Shown: positions 1 to 8,154 of the stretch, piece by piece
How positions within the stretch are numbered: the stretch's first letter is position 1
How the letters are laid out: each line of letters begins with the position of its first letter
NCBI GenBank assembly: GCA_963777915.1
Contig: CAVZSH010000005.1
Span: 372,001-436,000, forward strand
From: CAVUPF01 sp963777915
GTDB taxonomy: Bacteria > Actinomycetota > Thermoleophilia > Solirubrobacterales > 70-9
Reading direction: 5' to 3'
Length of the DNA: 64,000 nt
The notes under the pieces: generated by a model
The model's input: only the letters and a program-made list of their open reading frames with translations
Databases searched by the model: none
What the model was told of the DNA's origin: nothing
Made by a program: the position numbers and the translations under genes

Positions 1-1
1 C

Positions 2-688
2 TACCGGCTGGGCAACTTCGGAGTGCATGCCCTGCGCGGGGTCTCGCTGCAGATCCAGCGCGGCGAATACGTCGCGATCATGGGCCCCTCGGGCAGCGGC
101 AAGTCGACCCTGATGAACATCCTCGGCTGCCTCGACGCTCCCAGCGAGGGCCGCTACCTGCTCGATGGCATCGACGTCCGCCGCCACTCCGAGGATCAGC
201 TCTCCGACCTGCGCAACCGCAAGATCGGTTTCGTCTTTCAGGGCTACAACCTGGTGCCGCGGATCACTGCGCTTGCCAACGTCGAACTTCCCCTTGCCTA
301 CGCCGGGTTGGCGCGAAGCGAGCGCCGCCGCCGGGCCGTCGCCGCGCTTGAGAGCGTCGGCATGGGGGATCGCATCGACCACACCTCCGCCGAGATCTCC
401 GGCGGCCAACAGCAGCGGGTGGCGATCGCGCGCGCCATCGTCACCAACCCGGCGCTGATCCTCGCCGATGAGCCCACCGGCAACCTCGACTCTCGCTCCA
501 CCGCCGAGGTGCTCGACATCTTCGAGCGCCTCAACCGCCACGGGCGCACCGTGGTCATGATCACCCACGAGAACGACGTTGCCGCCCGCGCCCGGCGACT
601 GGTCCGCCTCGACGACGGCAAGCTCGCCGAGGACCGACCGATCGTGGATCAGCCCGGCGTCGAAACCTCTCTGGCGAGGATCACCTGA
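2..688 (+). CDS. ABC exporter ATP-binding protein, MacB/LolD type (5' end outside window)
   Basis: ATPase subunit of an ABC exporter, predicted to hydrolyse ATP at the inner membrane face for the permease encoded next. Visible motifs, numbered from the GTG at base 23: Walker A GPSGSGKST (residues 21-29), Q-loop VFQGYN, signature ISGGQQQR, Walker B LILADEPTGNLD and the H-switch ITHEND. The reading frame stays open to the window edge, and the residues before that GTG (YRLGNFG) match the usual start of the LolD/MacB nucleotide-binding fold. The true start therefore lies upstream and the gene is partial here. The stop overlaps the permease ATG by one base, which indicates translational coupling. 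The substrate cannot be read from this subunit. Confidence 0.95.
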   Translation, partial: YRLGNFGVHALRGVSLQIQRGEYVAIMGPSGSGKSTLMNILGCLDAPSEGRYLLDGIDVRRHSEDQLSDLRNRKIGFVFQGYNLVPRITALANVELPLAYAGLARSERRRRAVAALESVGMGDRIDHTSAEISGGQQQRVAIARAIVTNPALILADEPTGNLDSRSTAEVLDIFERLNRHGRTVVMITHENDVAARARRLVRLDDGKLAEDRPIVDQPGVETSLARIT

Positions 689-1899
689 TGGCCCTCGAGA
701 CGCTTCGAACCGCCTGCCTCGGGCTACTCGCACACCGCATGCGCTCGGCGCTGACGATCCTCGGGATCACGATCGGCGTCGCTTCGGTGATCGTCCTGAT
801 CGCGGTCGGTAAGGGCTCCTCCAACGCGGTGCAGGAAAGCATCGACGCGCTGGGATCGAACACCCTGACCGTGATCAGCCAGCCCGGCGCGATCAGCGCC
901 GGCTCCAGCTCGGCCTCGGTCTCCTTTACCGAAGAAGACGTCAAGGCCCTTAACGACAAGACGAAGGCGCCGGAGATCAAGAGCGCCTCGCCAGTGATGA
1001 AAGTCAGCGGCGCGACCCTGATCTACGGCGACTCCAGCTATGAACCCTTGGAATTCATCGGCACCACTCCCTCCTATGGGAGCGCGCGCAACTACCAGGT
1101 CGAATCGGGCTCCTTCATCACGCAAGCCGACGTGAAGGAACGCTCTCGGGTTGCGGTGATCGGCCCCGAAGTTGCCTCCGAGCTGTTCCCCGGCCAGAGC
1201 CCGGTGGGCAAGACGATCCAGGCCAATGGCGTCAACTTCCAGGTGATCGGGGTCACCAAGTCCAAGGGTTCCAGCGGAACCCAGAGCCAGGACGACATCG
1301 TCATCGCGCCGATCACTGCGGTCCGAGACACCCTCGCCGGCTACGGCGACCTCAGCTCGATCACCGTGCAGGCGGTGAGCAAGGAAGCGGTGGGCGCAGC
1401 CGAATCGGAGATCACGACGATCATCGACCAGCGCAACCACATCAGCGAACCGTCGAACGCGGGCTTCTCGGTGATTAACCAGGGCTCGATCATCGAAGCC
1501 TCAAGCTCCAGCGAAGGGGTGTTCACGACCCTGCTCGCCTGGGTGGCGGCGATCTCGCTGCTGGTCGGCGGGATCGGGGTGATGAACATCATGCTGGTCA
1601 GCGTCACCGAGCGCACCCGGGAGATCGGCATCCGCAAGGCGATCGGCGCCAGGCGGACTGACATCCTTGCCCAGTTCCTGACCGAGGCCCTCCTCGTTTC
1701 TGCGCTCGGCGGGCTTTTTGGCATCCTCGTCGGGGTCCTCGCCAGCCGCTTCAAGATCGCCGGTGTGCAGCCGGCGGTAGCGCCCTACTCGATCGCTCTC
1801 GCTGCGGCCGCCTCCCTTGGCTCCGGCCTGTTCTTCGGCACCTATCCAGCAATGCGGGCCTCCCGCCTACGACCGATCGAGGCACTGAGATTTGACTGA
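688..1899 (+). CDS. MacB-like ABC transporter permease (FtsX superfamily)
   Basis: Membrane subunit of the exporter, 403 residues, the usual MacB permease length. It has one N-terminal membrane helix (about residues 15-40, ending in VIVLIAVGKG), then an extracytoplasmic MacB_PCD domain of about 230 residues. Three C-terminal helices follow, carrying the FtsX-type segment MNIMLVSVTERTREIGIRKA near residue 305. MacB-type systems use mechanotransmission rather than classical substrate channelling. In an actinobacterium without an outer membrane, the cargo is probably a peptide, lipid or surface protein; this is inference. It lies between the ATPase and a membrane-anchored partner, overlapping both. 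Confidence 0.94.
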   Translation: MALETLRTACLGLLAHRMRSALTILGITIGVASVIVLIAVGKGSSNAVQESIDALGSNTLTVISQPGAISAGSSSASVSFTEEDVKALNDKTKAPEIKSASPVMKVSGATLIYGDSSYEPLEFIGTTPSYGSARNYQVESGSFITQADVKERSRVAVIGPEVASELFPGQSPVGKTIQANGVNFQVIGVTKSKGSSGTQSQDDIVIAPITAVRDTLAGYGDLSSITVQAVSKEAVGAAESEITTIIDQRNHISEPSNAGFSVINQGSIIEASSSSEGVFTTLLAWVAAISLLVGGIGVMNIMLVSVTERTREIGIRKAIGARRTDILAQFLTEALLVSALGGLFGILVGVLASRFKIAGVQPAVAPYSIALAAAASLGSGLFFGTYPAMRASRLRPIEALRFD

Positions 1900-2602
1900 G
1901 CACACCGACAATCCACAGCAAGACGACGAGCAGCCGACCGGCGTCATCGACCGCCAGTCACCCGCCCCGCAGGACTTCGGCGGTCGCGACTGGGATGAGC
2001 CGAAGGAGGACGACTGGAACGAGCTAGACGACGGGGAACTGTCCCCCCGCCCCCGCAACCGCCTCCTGCGCCCTCTGCCGATGGGGCTGATCGCCCTGCT
2101 GATCGCAACCCTTGGGTTTCTGGGGGGGGTGCTGGTCCAGAAGGGTAGCGGCGGTGGTGGGTCCTCGGCTGCGTCCCCCTTCGGCGGAGGCGGGATACCG
2201 TCCGCGTTGAGCGGTAAAGGCGGGGCCGGAGGTTCGAGCTCCGGATTTCCGGCGCTGGGCGGCTCCGGCAAAGGCCCGGCCGTGACCGGCACCGTCTCCA
2301 GCGTTAACGGCAAGACGCTCTACGTGAAGAGTTCTGAAGGCGGCGTTTTCGCGGTGAAGGCTGAAGCGGGCTCGACCGTGAGCCGCACCTCAAAAGTAGA
2401 AGCGAAGGCGATCCACCCCGGAGACAGCGTCGTCGTGCAGGGCTCCCGCCACGGCTCCAAGGTGACCGCGAGCTCGATCAGCGCGACGGCGAAGGGCGTG
2501 GAAGGTGCCGGCCTGAGTTCCATCTTCAGCAGCGGCGCAGGCGCTGGCACCCACAGCACGACTGGCAGCAGCAGCGCGGTCGAATCGCTGTTCAGCAAAT
2601 GA
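1892..2602 (+). CDS. Membrane-anchored extracytoplasmic protein with DUF5666-like domain
   Basis: Third gene of the exporter operon. The layout is an acidic cytoplasmic tail (residues 1-60), one membrane helix (about 62-82) and a Gly/Ser-rich linker (about 85-128). A small beta-barrel-like domain (about 131-200) begins VTGTVSSVNGKTLYVKSSEG and resembles DUF5666. The final residues are Ser/Gly rich. The chosen start is a TTG that overlaps the permease stop by eight bases; no later start keeps the acidic tail intact, so the exact start is uncertain. By position it could be the adaptor-like subunit that MacB systems of Gram-negatives obtain from MacA, but it shows no HlyD-type coiled coil. That role is inference. 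Confidence 0.72.
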   Translation: MTEHTDNPQQDDEQPTGVIDRQSPAPQDFGGRDWDEPKEDDWNELDDGELSPRPRNRLLRPLPMGLIALLIATLGFLGGVLVQKGSGGGGSSAASPFGGGGIPSALSGKGGAGGSSSGFPALGGSGKGPAVTGTVSSVNGKTLYVKSSEGGVFAVKAEAGSTVSRTSKVEAKAIHPGDSVVVQGSRHGSKVTASSISATAKGVEGAGLSSIFSSGAGAGTHSTTGSSSAVESLFSK

Positions 2603-2654
2603 CACCGGCCAAGGCTCGTAACGACTCCAAGGAAGAGAAAGAGAAGAGGCAAGG

Positions 2655-3263
2655 ATGAAGACCAAAGGGAAGCAACAACCAAAACGGACTGTGCTGCTGG
2701 GCGGCGCTTGTCTGCTCGCGCTCGTCGCGCTGCTGGCACTTGCCGGGTGCGGCGGTTCCGGAGGCTCGACAAGCTCGAGTACCGCCACGACGAGTGGTCC
2801 CGCCGCCGGCGGCGGGACCCCGTTCGGGGGCAAAGCAAACTCGAAGCTCATCGCCTGCCTGAAGGAACACGGTGTCGAACTGCCCAGCGCCCCCCAGGCG
2901 GGCGGAGGCCCCCCAGGCCGCTCCGGTGCCCCACCCAACTTCGCCGGCGGCGCTCCGGGAGGGAAACCCAACGCGAAGATGCGCGAAGCGTTCGAAAAGT
3001 GCGGCATGAATAAATTCCCCGCTGGGCAAGGTCGTCCACCCGGCCCACCCAACGCCAACTCCGCGACGTTTCGTAAGTCGCTGACGGAATACGTCGCCTG
3101 CGTGCGCAAGAACGGATACGACCTGCCCGAACCCAACCTCTCCGGTAAGGGTCCGGTTTTCAGCTCGTCCAAGGTCAACCAGGAAGACCCGAAGTTCAAA
3201 GCCGCCAGCGCGAAGTGCGCGAACCTGATTCACATGCCAGGGCCCGGCGGCGGCCAGGGCTAG
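2655..3263 (+). CDS. Lipoprotein with duplicated Cys-containing module, exporter-associated
   Basis: The signal peptide ends in a lipobox L-A-G-C with the lipidated cysteine at residue 32, so the product should be anchored to the outer face of the membrane. A low-complexity Ser/Thr/Gly stretch is followed by two copies of the same module. Copy one contains IACLKEHGVELP and later FEKCG; copy two contains VACVRKNGYDLP and later AKCAN. Each copy therefore carries a Cys pair that could form a disulfide. Lipoproteins of this type are often found beside MacB-like exporters in actinobacteria, from general knowledge. The start follows an AAGAGGCAAGG ribosome site. The function is unknown; it may bind the exported substrate. 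Confidence 0.8.
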   Translation: MKTKGKQQPKRTVLLGGACLLALVALLALAGCGGSGGSTSSSTATTSGPAAGGGTPFGGKANSKLIACLKEHGVELPSAPQAGGGPPGRSGAPPNFAGGAPGGKPNAKMREAFEKCGMNKFPAGQGRPPGPPNANSATFRKSLTEYVACVRKNGYDLPEPNLSGKGPVFSSSKVNQEDPKFKAASAKCANLIHMPGPGGGQG

Positions 3264-3265
3264 GG

Positions 3266-4750
3266 ATGGATCACATGAGGACCCAAGCTCGGCCCATCTC
3301 CATTACGACCCGGCGCTCGATGCTCCTCGCCACGCTGGCGCTCCTCGGTGCGGCCTGGGGAGCGCCACCGGCGCTGGCGGCCTCTTCAACCACGCAGCGG
3401 CAAGTCCGTGTCGGCGTCGTGACCTCCGCCTTCACCTCCTCGGCCGCCCGGACACGCGCCTTCTGGACCGCCAAGCGTGTCCGGGAAGCAAAGCCCCTGA
3501 CGGCCCAGTCCCTCCCGAGCCAATCCTCCGATCAGGCGGACTCGTCGGGCGCCGGGACCAGCGGCGCTGGGCCTACCTACGTGACCCCGGCGCAGCCCCA
3601 TGCGACCTCGGCCGGGCGTTTGCGCGCGGGGGCGGTGGCCGCCGCCAGCTCAAGCGTCAAAGGCATAGACACCGGCGAATCGACCGTGTTCCCCAACAGC
3701 GCCAACGGCGTCGTCGTGGGCGACTATGTGCTCGAAAGCGAAGGGGAAGACAAAGAAGAGCTCTACCAGTGCTCCGGCAGTGTGATCGACTCCAGCGCCG
3801 GCGACCTGCTGCTGACCGCAGGGCACTGCGTGATCGAACCCGAAACCGGCACTATCGCCAGCTATGTCGCATTCGTGCCCGGCTACCGCGAAGGAGCAGA
3901 GCCGTTTGGGGTCTGGTCGGCTACGGGATACGGCACAACAAGCACCTGGGAAGACACCGTGGGGACCGGCGAACCCGACGAGGCGGGCGACGTCGCGATC
4001 CTCCGACTGCAAAACCGCGAATCCGACGGCCAGAGCATCCAGAGCGTAGTCGGGGGTCTCGGGATCGGCTTCAACCAGCCGCGCGGCCAGACCTACACCC
4101 AGTACGGCTATCCGGCTGAAGAACCCTACGACGGCGAAAGGCTCTACTCGAACACCACCGCCTACGCTGGCGAGGACACGTCGTTCTCGCCGCCGACGAT
4201 GAGGATCGCCAGCGATTTCACCGGCGGGGCGAGCGGTGGCCCCTGGACGGTGGGCGAAAAGAGCTCGCCGACCGCCCTCTCAGTCACCGACTATTACTAC
4301 GAAAAAGAACCCGGCTACATGTTCGGACCCTACTTCGGCACAGCGGTGAAGGCGCTCTATGAAGTTGCCGACGGAAGTGGCTCCTCCTCCGAGGAAGAAT
4401 CCAACGCTGGCGGCGGTTCGTCATCCGCCGAAACGACATCGAGCGGCTCCAGCCAGTCGACGTCGTTTCGGCTGAAGGCCCTCGACCGCAACTCGCGAAG
4501 CGGTGCTGTGAAGGTCCTCGTCTGGGTCCCCGGCCCGGGTACGGTGCTCGTCCGGGGAACTGGCGTGAGAACCTCAAAGCGGCAGGTCGGCGGCTCATCC
4601 ACCGTCGCTGTGACCGTACGAGCCACCGGCAGGGCCTTGAGAGCACTGGATCGCAGCGGCCACCTCGCCGTGCGAGTGACGATCCTCTACACGGCGGAAG
4701 ACAGCACCGCGAGCAAGTCTCGCCTGATTCGCCTGATCAGGAAGCACTGA
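3266..4750 (+). CDS. Secreted trypsin-like (S1/V8-type) serine protease
   Basis: Predicted exported endopeptidase. The N-terminus has TRRSMLL followed by a hydrophobic stretch ending ALAA, compatible with Sec or a loose twin-Arg signal. The catalytic triad reads His187 (LLTAGHC), Asp242 (GDVAILRL) and Ser323 (GGASGGPW). A Ser-rich linker at about 375-410 leads to a beta-rich C-terminal domain of about 95 residues with many basic residues and a valine-rich pattern, perhaps for surface binding. I chose the ATG two bases after the lipoprotein stop, since the longer frame begins inside that gene. Close spacing makes it the fifth gene of the exporter operon. Whether it processes exported cargo is inference. 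Confidence 0.88.
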   Translation: MDHMRTQARPISITTRRSMLLATLALLGAAWGAPPALAASSTTQRQVRVGVVTSAFTSSAARTRAFWTAKRVREAKPLTAQSLPSQSSDQADSSGAGTSGAGPTYVTPAQPHATSAGRLRAGAVAAASSSVKGIDTGESTVFPNSANGVVVGDYVLESEGEDKEELYQCSGSVIDSSAGDLLLTAGHCVIEPETGTIASYVAFVPGYREGAEPFGVWSATGYGTTSTWEDTVGTGEPDEAGDVAILRLQNRESDGQSIQSVVGGLGIGFNQPRGQTYTQYGYPAEEPYDGERLYSNTTAYAGEDTSFSPPTMRIASDFTGGASGGPWTVGEKSSPTALSVTDYYYEKEPGYMFGPYFGTAVKALYEVADGSGSSSEEESNAGGGSSSAETTSSGSSQSTSFRLKALDRNSRSGAVKVLVWVPGPGTVLVRGTGVRTSKRQVGGSSTVAVTVRATGRALRALDRSGHLAVRVTILYTAEDSTASKSRLIRLIRKH

Positions 4751-4751
4751 G

Positions 4752-4793
4752 GGGAAGCTCTGCCCTGACTTCCTAGACAAGACTGCGCTTCCC
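4752..4793 (+). terminator. Possible stem-loop after the protease gene
   Basis: GGGAAGC and GCTTCCC form a seven-base inverted repeat with a long loop directly after the protease stop. No T-tract follows, so the terminator call is weak. Confidence 0.3.
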
Positions 4794-5003
4794 TTGAGTA
4801 CCGCTGACCGCCGGATAGGACTCAAGAGAGTTGGCGGCCGTCCTTCTCCCTGGTAGGCGGCGCCAAGCGCGGAGCATACGCAGCTTTCGCTTGATCCAGC
4901 GCCACGGCGCACAGCAGGGCGAATCTCGGGCAACCCATCGAGGCCCCTCCCGGCCCACTCACATGCAAGTAGGTGGGGCGAGAGGCACATTGGCGGCGAA
5001 TCC

Positions 5004-5243
5004 TGCACCAGTCGTGCACCAGTCAAACACGAAAACAGCCGATTACAGCCGGATTCAATCGGACAAGAAAGCTGGCCAAAAAAGGCCCGCAAACGGCTCT
5101 AACAAGGGATATTTCGCTCGTTGAAGCCAGAGGCGCCTACCGGAATCGAACCGGTGTAAACAGCTTTGCAGGCCGGTGATATAGAGCAGTTTTTGGCTTG
5201 CTCAAGCGGTTTTCGGCTGTCGCGCACCAGTCTATGCACCAGT
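5004..5243. other. Candidate integrase attachment site (attP-like) around a tRNA-Cys 3' half
   Basis: A tRNA 3' half (separate entry) is flanked on both sides by paired copies of TGCACCAGT. On the left they start at 5004 and 5015. On the right one copy with C for the first T starts at 5223 and an exact copy starts at 5235. All four point the same way, and within each pair the spacing is 11-12 bp, about one helical turn. This is how arm-type binding sites of tyrosine integrases are commonly arranged around a core taken from a tRNA 3' end. No integrase gene is present in the window. The flanking bases 4794-5361 contain no convincing gene. Confidence 0.55.
5130..5178 (-). tRNA. 3' half of a tRNA-Cys(GCA), truncated
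   Basis: On the minus strand there is an anticodon loop CTGCAAA (anticodon GCA), a variable region and a perfect five-pair T-stem ACCGG/CCGGT around loop TTCGATT. The 3' acceptor strand AGGCGCC and discriminator T follow, the identity base expected for tRNA-Cys. The matching 5' acceptor strand GGCGCCT and a D-arm are absent upstream, and the outer pair of the anticodon stem is mismatched. It cannot fold as a complete tRNA. A displaced 3' fragment is what site-specific integration into a tRNA gene leaves behind. CCA is not encoded. Confidence 0.75.
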
Positions 5244-5361
5244 GACGCCGGCGCCGTGCCACTCGCTGGGATCCCCAGCTGGCAGCTCGCCGCCCTCGAC
5301 TGTGCCTTCTGGATGGCAGCTAGAAGGGGGCGCTGACGAGTTCAACTTCGACGCCAGATAA

Positions 5362-5598
5362 TCAGGCAGGTACGCCAGTTGATGCTTCGTCGAGATCATG
5401 TGCCTCGACCAGCGACTGCTTCATCGCGATCTGAAACTTCTTCGCAGCGGGGCTCGCGCCAAGGGAAGTGAGCATGGCCGATTGCGCCACAGCGGAAATG
5501 CCCTCAGCGCTATCCAGCGGCAGGATCGCTGAGCCGGTGGCAACGTAGAGCCCCGTGGGGCCATCGTAGTCGGAGAACTCGCTCGCCTTCATGGGCAT
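5362..5598 (-). CDS. Small protein of unknown function, downstream of Fic-like gene
   Basis: 78 residues, no signal peptide and no family I recognise. The first half is moderately hydrophobic (GLYVATGSAILPLD) and the second half is probably helical, ending in an acidic stretch EAHDLDEAS. Its ATG lies ten bases inside the end of the upstream Fic-like gene, in another frame, with a TAG two codons before it. It is therefore a separate overlapping cistron rather than a simple read-on of the Fic protein. As third gene of a HTH/Fic cassette it could be an accessory or immunity factor, which is pure inference. Confidence 0.5.
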   Translation of the reverse strand: MPMKASEFSDYDGPTGLYVATGSAILPLDSAEGISAVAQSAMLTSLGASPAAKKFQIAMKQSLVEAHDLDEASTGVPA

Positions 5599-6254
5599 AT
5601 TCTAGTGAGGATGGGGAAGGCGGTGCGACCGTTGCCGTCCCAATATGGGTGTGTGCTGAGAAAGCTCGCGTAGGCCCGGCTGGCCGGGCGGGTAGCGTCG
5701 ATGACCCGGCGTACTTCTCCGCGGGCCACCGCTTCGTCTCGTTGATCGAAGGCCACCGTCAGCGAGGAGGCAATCGCCTCCATGCGCTTGGGCAGTGAGC
5801 GCCCGCTGATCCCCTTCTGCCTGCGGAACTCTGGTTCTTGAGACGAGGGGCCGAGCACGATGCCGTACGCCACGGCCTCCTCGTAGCGCCGCCGGTGCAG
5901 GGTCTCATCACCGAAGACCGGTCGAAACACGCCATCGTGGATTGCGTCGAAATCGTCGCCGCTCAAATGCCCTCCGCCCAAGGCCTCGACAGCAGCGATA
6001 GTCGTGACCTTGCCGACCTCGGTGGCGATCGCGCTCCAAGTCTCCTCCGGGCTCTTGCTTGGAGCCTGGTAGTAGTGCGACTGGGGATCGTCCTTGAACG
6101 TCGCATACGTGGCTGCGGCTGCGTGAAGTGCGCCCTCCGCGATCCGCCGCTCCGGCTCGCTCAGCTCGTCTACCCGCCGGGCAAACCGGTTGGTACGCGA
6201 TCGACTGCCTTGCCCGTCCGGTTGTCCTTCGCCGCTACCCATCGCCCCAATCAT
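5589..6254 (-). CDS. Fic/Doc-family protein, C-terminally short
   Basis: Fic proteins transfer AMP or other phosphate groups to target proteins. Residues 202-210 read HPYWDGNGR, matching the core HxFx(D/E)GNGR with its catalytic His and the phosphate-binding GNGR. The second conserved Arg, usually three residues later, is Phe here (TAF), and the protein ends eleven residues after the core, where most Fic domains continue for tens of residues. It may be a truncated toxin, a divergent family, or a gene damaged near its 3' end. It follows the HTH gene by 63 bases on the same strand. Alternative ATG starts lie at 6254 and 6242. Confidence 0.7.
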   Translation of the reverse strand: MIGAMGSGEGQPDGQGSRSRTNRFARRVDELSEPERRIAEGALHAAAATYATFKDDPQSHYYQAPSKSPEETWSAIATEVGKVTTIAAVEALGGGHLSGDDFDAIHDGVFRPVFGDETLHRRRYEEAVAYGIVLGPSSQEPEFRRQKGISGRSLPKRMEAIASSLTVAFDQRDEAVARGEVRRVIDATRPASRAYASFLSTHPYWDGNGRTAFPILTRICP

Positions 6255-6317
6255 GCGCCTCAGGTCGGAGGCAGAACTGGCGATCGTTGCATGGCATCCC
6301 GCCCAACCGCGTGGGGT

Positions 6318-6779
6318 CTATTGGTAGCCGCCGGGCAGCTGCTCCGAGAGGCGGGTCAGCTCGTCGAGCTGTTCGCGGCGTTGCTCGTTCCGCTTCTCCC
6401 GGTAGGCGAGGACATCCTCGATCTTCAGCCTGCGGTGAGTGCCGACCTGGTGGTATGGCATCTCGCCCTGCTCCAAGAGCTTGATGAGGTGGGGGCGGGA
6501 AACGTGGAGGATGTCGGCGGACTGCTGTGTAGTCAGCTCCTTGCCGTGTGGCAGGAGCATCATGGTTAGGCCCTTCGCCATCCCGTCAGCGAGAAGCTGC
6601 AAGGCATGGAACGCCGAGGCTGGGAGCTCTACCTCATCGCCGTGTGGGCCGATCAGCTTCGCGGTCCGGTCCCCCTGGGAGAGCATCGCCTCAAGGTGGC
6701 GCTCCAGCTCAACAAGGGCGTCCTGCTCCCCAGGCTCGGGCCTAATGATCTGATCGGAAATTGGCGTCTTAGTTGGCAT
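6318..6779 (-). CDS. Excisionase-type HTH DNA-binding protein (probable antitoxin)
   Basis: A 153-residue protein with a MerR/excisionase-like helix-turn-helix near residues 80-120, containing LTTQQSADILHVSRPHL and then GTHRRLKIEDVLAY. A charged helical tail follows. Proteins of this build usually act as the antitoxin or repressor of a toxin gene directly downstream, most often a PIN-domain RNase; here the partner is a Fic-like protein instead. The start has a textbook AGGAGG seven bases before the ATG. It begins a three-gene minus-strand cassette and probably represses its own promoter. Confidence 0.78.
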   Translation of the reverse strand: MPTKTPISDQIIRPEPGEQDALVELERHLEAMLSQGDRTAKLIGPHGDEVELPASAFHALQLLADGMAKGLTMMLLPHGKELTTQQSADILHVSRPHLIKLLEQGEMPYHQVGTHRRLKIEDVLAYREKRNEQRREQLDELTRLSEQLPGGYQ

Positions 6780-6815
6780 CGGTCAAACCTCCTAGCCAGA
6801 AGGATAGACCTTAAT

Positions 6816-6830
6816 CGCAATATACGCAAT
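6816..6830 (-). promoter_or_regulatory. Direct repeat upstream of the HTH gene, possible operator
   Basis: Two copies of CGCAAT (ATTGCG on the coding strand) sit nine bases apart in a short AT-rich patch 37 bases before the HTH start codon. It is a candidate autoregulatory site and nothing more can be claimed. Confidence 0.3.
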
Positions 6831-7162
6831 GAACAGGTTCGGGGGGCACTTCAGCGTCGAGGGCGACGTCAACCTCTTTGCTCGCCTGGAAGCTATGTTC
6901 GGATGTTCGCCGCGGGTGAGGCCGCCGCCGCCTCATGCCAGCCGACGCGGCGCTACCGGCTTCGCGGACGAGCGAGCGTCCGAGCGAGGGCCGCGCTGAC
7001 GCTTGCCTTGTGCGAAGAGGGGTGTCTCACCGCGGCGACTAGACGCTCGCTCCGGACGTCCCGAGCGAGAGTGCAGGATGAGCCGGCGGGGCCGCCTTTG
7101 TTCGTCGCAGACAGAGGGGGCTCAGGCCGCAGATCGCAGGTTCGACGTGAGAGACTTCTGCG
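6831..7162. other. Gene-free spacer between HTH cassette and membrane-protein gene
   Basis: I see no credible gene. An eleven-base inverted repeat (GAGCGAGCGTC at 6970, GACGCTCGCTC at 7042) encloses about 60 bases, but its role is unknown. Confidence 0.4.
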
Positions 7163-8002
7163 GTGAGCGATCGCGCTTTCCTCACGAGGCTGACACTCCG
7201 CGGCGCAGTCAGGGTTCCTGAGATCACGGTCTACTTCTGGGCGATCAAGGCCCTGTCAACCGCGATGGGCGAGTCGACATCCGACTACCTCGTCCACGCG
7301 ATGAATCCGGAGCTTGCCGTTGCCCTCGGGTTCATCGGCTTCCTCGTGGCTCTGTCGCTGCAGTTTTCGATGCGCCGCTATGTGGCGTGGACCTACTGGC
7401 TGGCGGTCGTCGGGGTCGGCGTGTTCGGCACGATGGCCGCCGACGTGCTCCACGTCCGCTTCGGCGTCCCCTACCCGGTGTCGAGCCTGTTCTACGGCCT
7501 GATCCTGCTGGCGGTGTTCGTTAGCTGGCAGAGGACCGAGAAGACACTCTCCTTCCACAGCGTCGACACGCCTCGCCGGGAGGCGTTCTACTGGGCCGCC
7601 GTCGTCGCGACCTTCGCGATGGGGACGGCGATCGGAGACCTGACGGCGACGACCTTCGGCTTGGGGTACTTTGCCTCTGGGTTGCTCTTCGCCGCGGTAA
7701 TCGCGGTTCCCGCCGTCGGCTACTGGCGCTTGGGCTGGAATGCGATCTTCTCCTTCTGGTTTGCCTACGTCGCCACCCGACCACTCGGCGCGTCCTTCGC
7801 TGACTGGATGGGCAAGCCCCAGAGCGTCGGTGGACTTGGCCTAGGTGACGGACCCGTCGCCCTGGCTCTGACGATCGTAATCTTCTGCTTGGTCGCCTAT
7901 CTGGCGATCACCCGCCGGGACGTTCCGAGCGCCGAACGCGTCCCGCGCGTTTCGAGCGAGGCACCACTGCTGGTCGAGCCCTCGCCTGAGAATCTCGACT
8001 GA
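7163..8002 (+). CDS. COG4705-type integral membrane protein
   Basis: 279 residues with about eight predicted membrane helices arranged as two similar halves. Each half contains a phrase like PEITVYFWAIKALSTAMGE or REAFYWAAVVATFAMGTAIG, a glycine and acidic residue pattern that marks COG4705 membrane proteins. The second half also has GLGYFASGLLFAA and ATRPLGASFADW. The family is widespread, and its biochemical role is not established to my knowledge. The start is GTG; no strong ribosome site is visible. The C-terminal 35 residues are soluble and acidic. It stands alone, with no operon partner. Confidence 0.82.
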   Translation: MSDRAFLTRLTLRGAVRVPEITVYFWAIKALSTAMGESTSDYLVHAMNPELAVALGFIGFLVALSLQFSMRRYVAWTYWLAVVGVGVFGTMAADVLHVRFGVPYPVSSLFYGLILLAVFVSWQRTEKTLSFHSVDTPRREAFYWAAVVATFAMGTAIGDLTATTFGLGYFASGLLFAAVIAVPAVGYWRLGWNAIFSFWFAYVATRPLGASFADWMGKPQSVGGLGLGDGPVALALTIVIFCLVAYLAITRRDVPSAERVPRVSSEAPLLVEPSPENLD

Positions 8003-8154
8003 TGCAGATCGAAGCGACGTCCGAAGCTATGGAATCGGCGCCGAGGCGAGCAAGAAATCTCTGGACAAGCTCCGCGTACCAGACGAGCCGCTGACTGACT
8101 GCCCTGTTTTCGCTTCGTAATCGAGGCGATCGACGAGCTCTCCCCCGACCGGTC

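Noticed and set aside
2390..3233. Long minus-strand frames opposite the lipoprotein gene
   Set aside because: Shadows of the lipoprotein and DUF5666 genes, whose signal peptide and repeats are clear.
6606..7166. Plus-strand frame crossing the HTH gene and the spacer
   Set aside because: Antisense to a strong HTH gene in its first part and Arg-rich noise in the rest.
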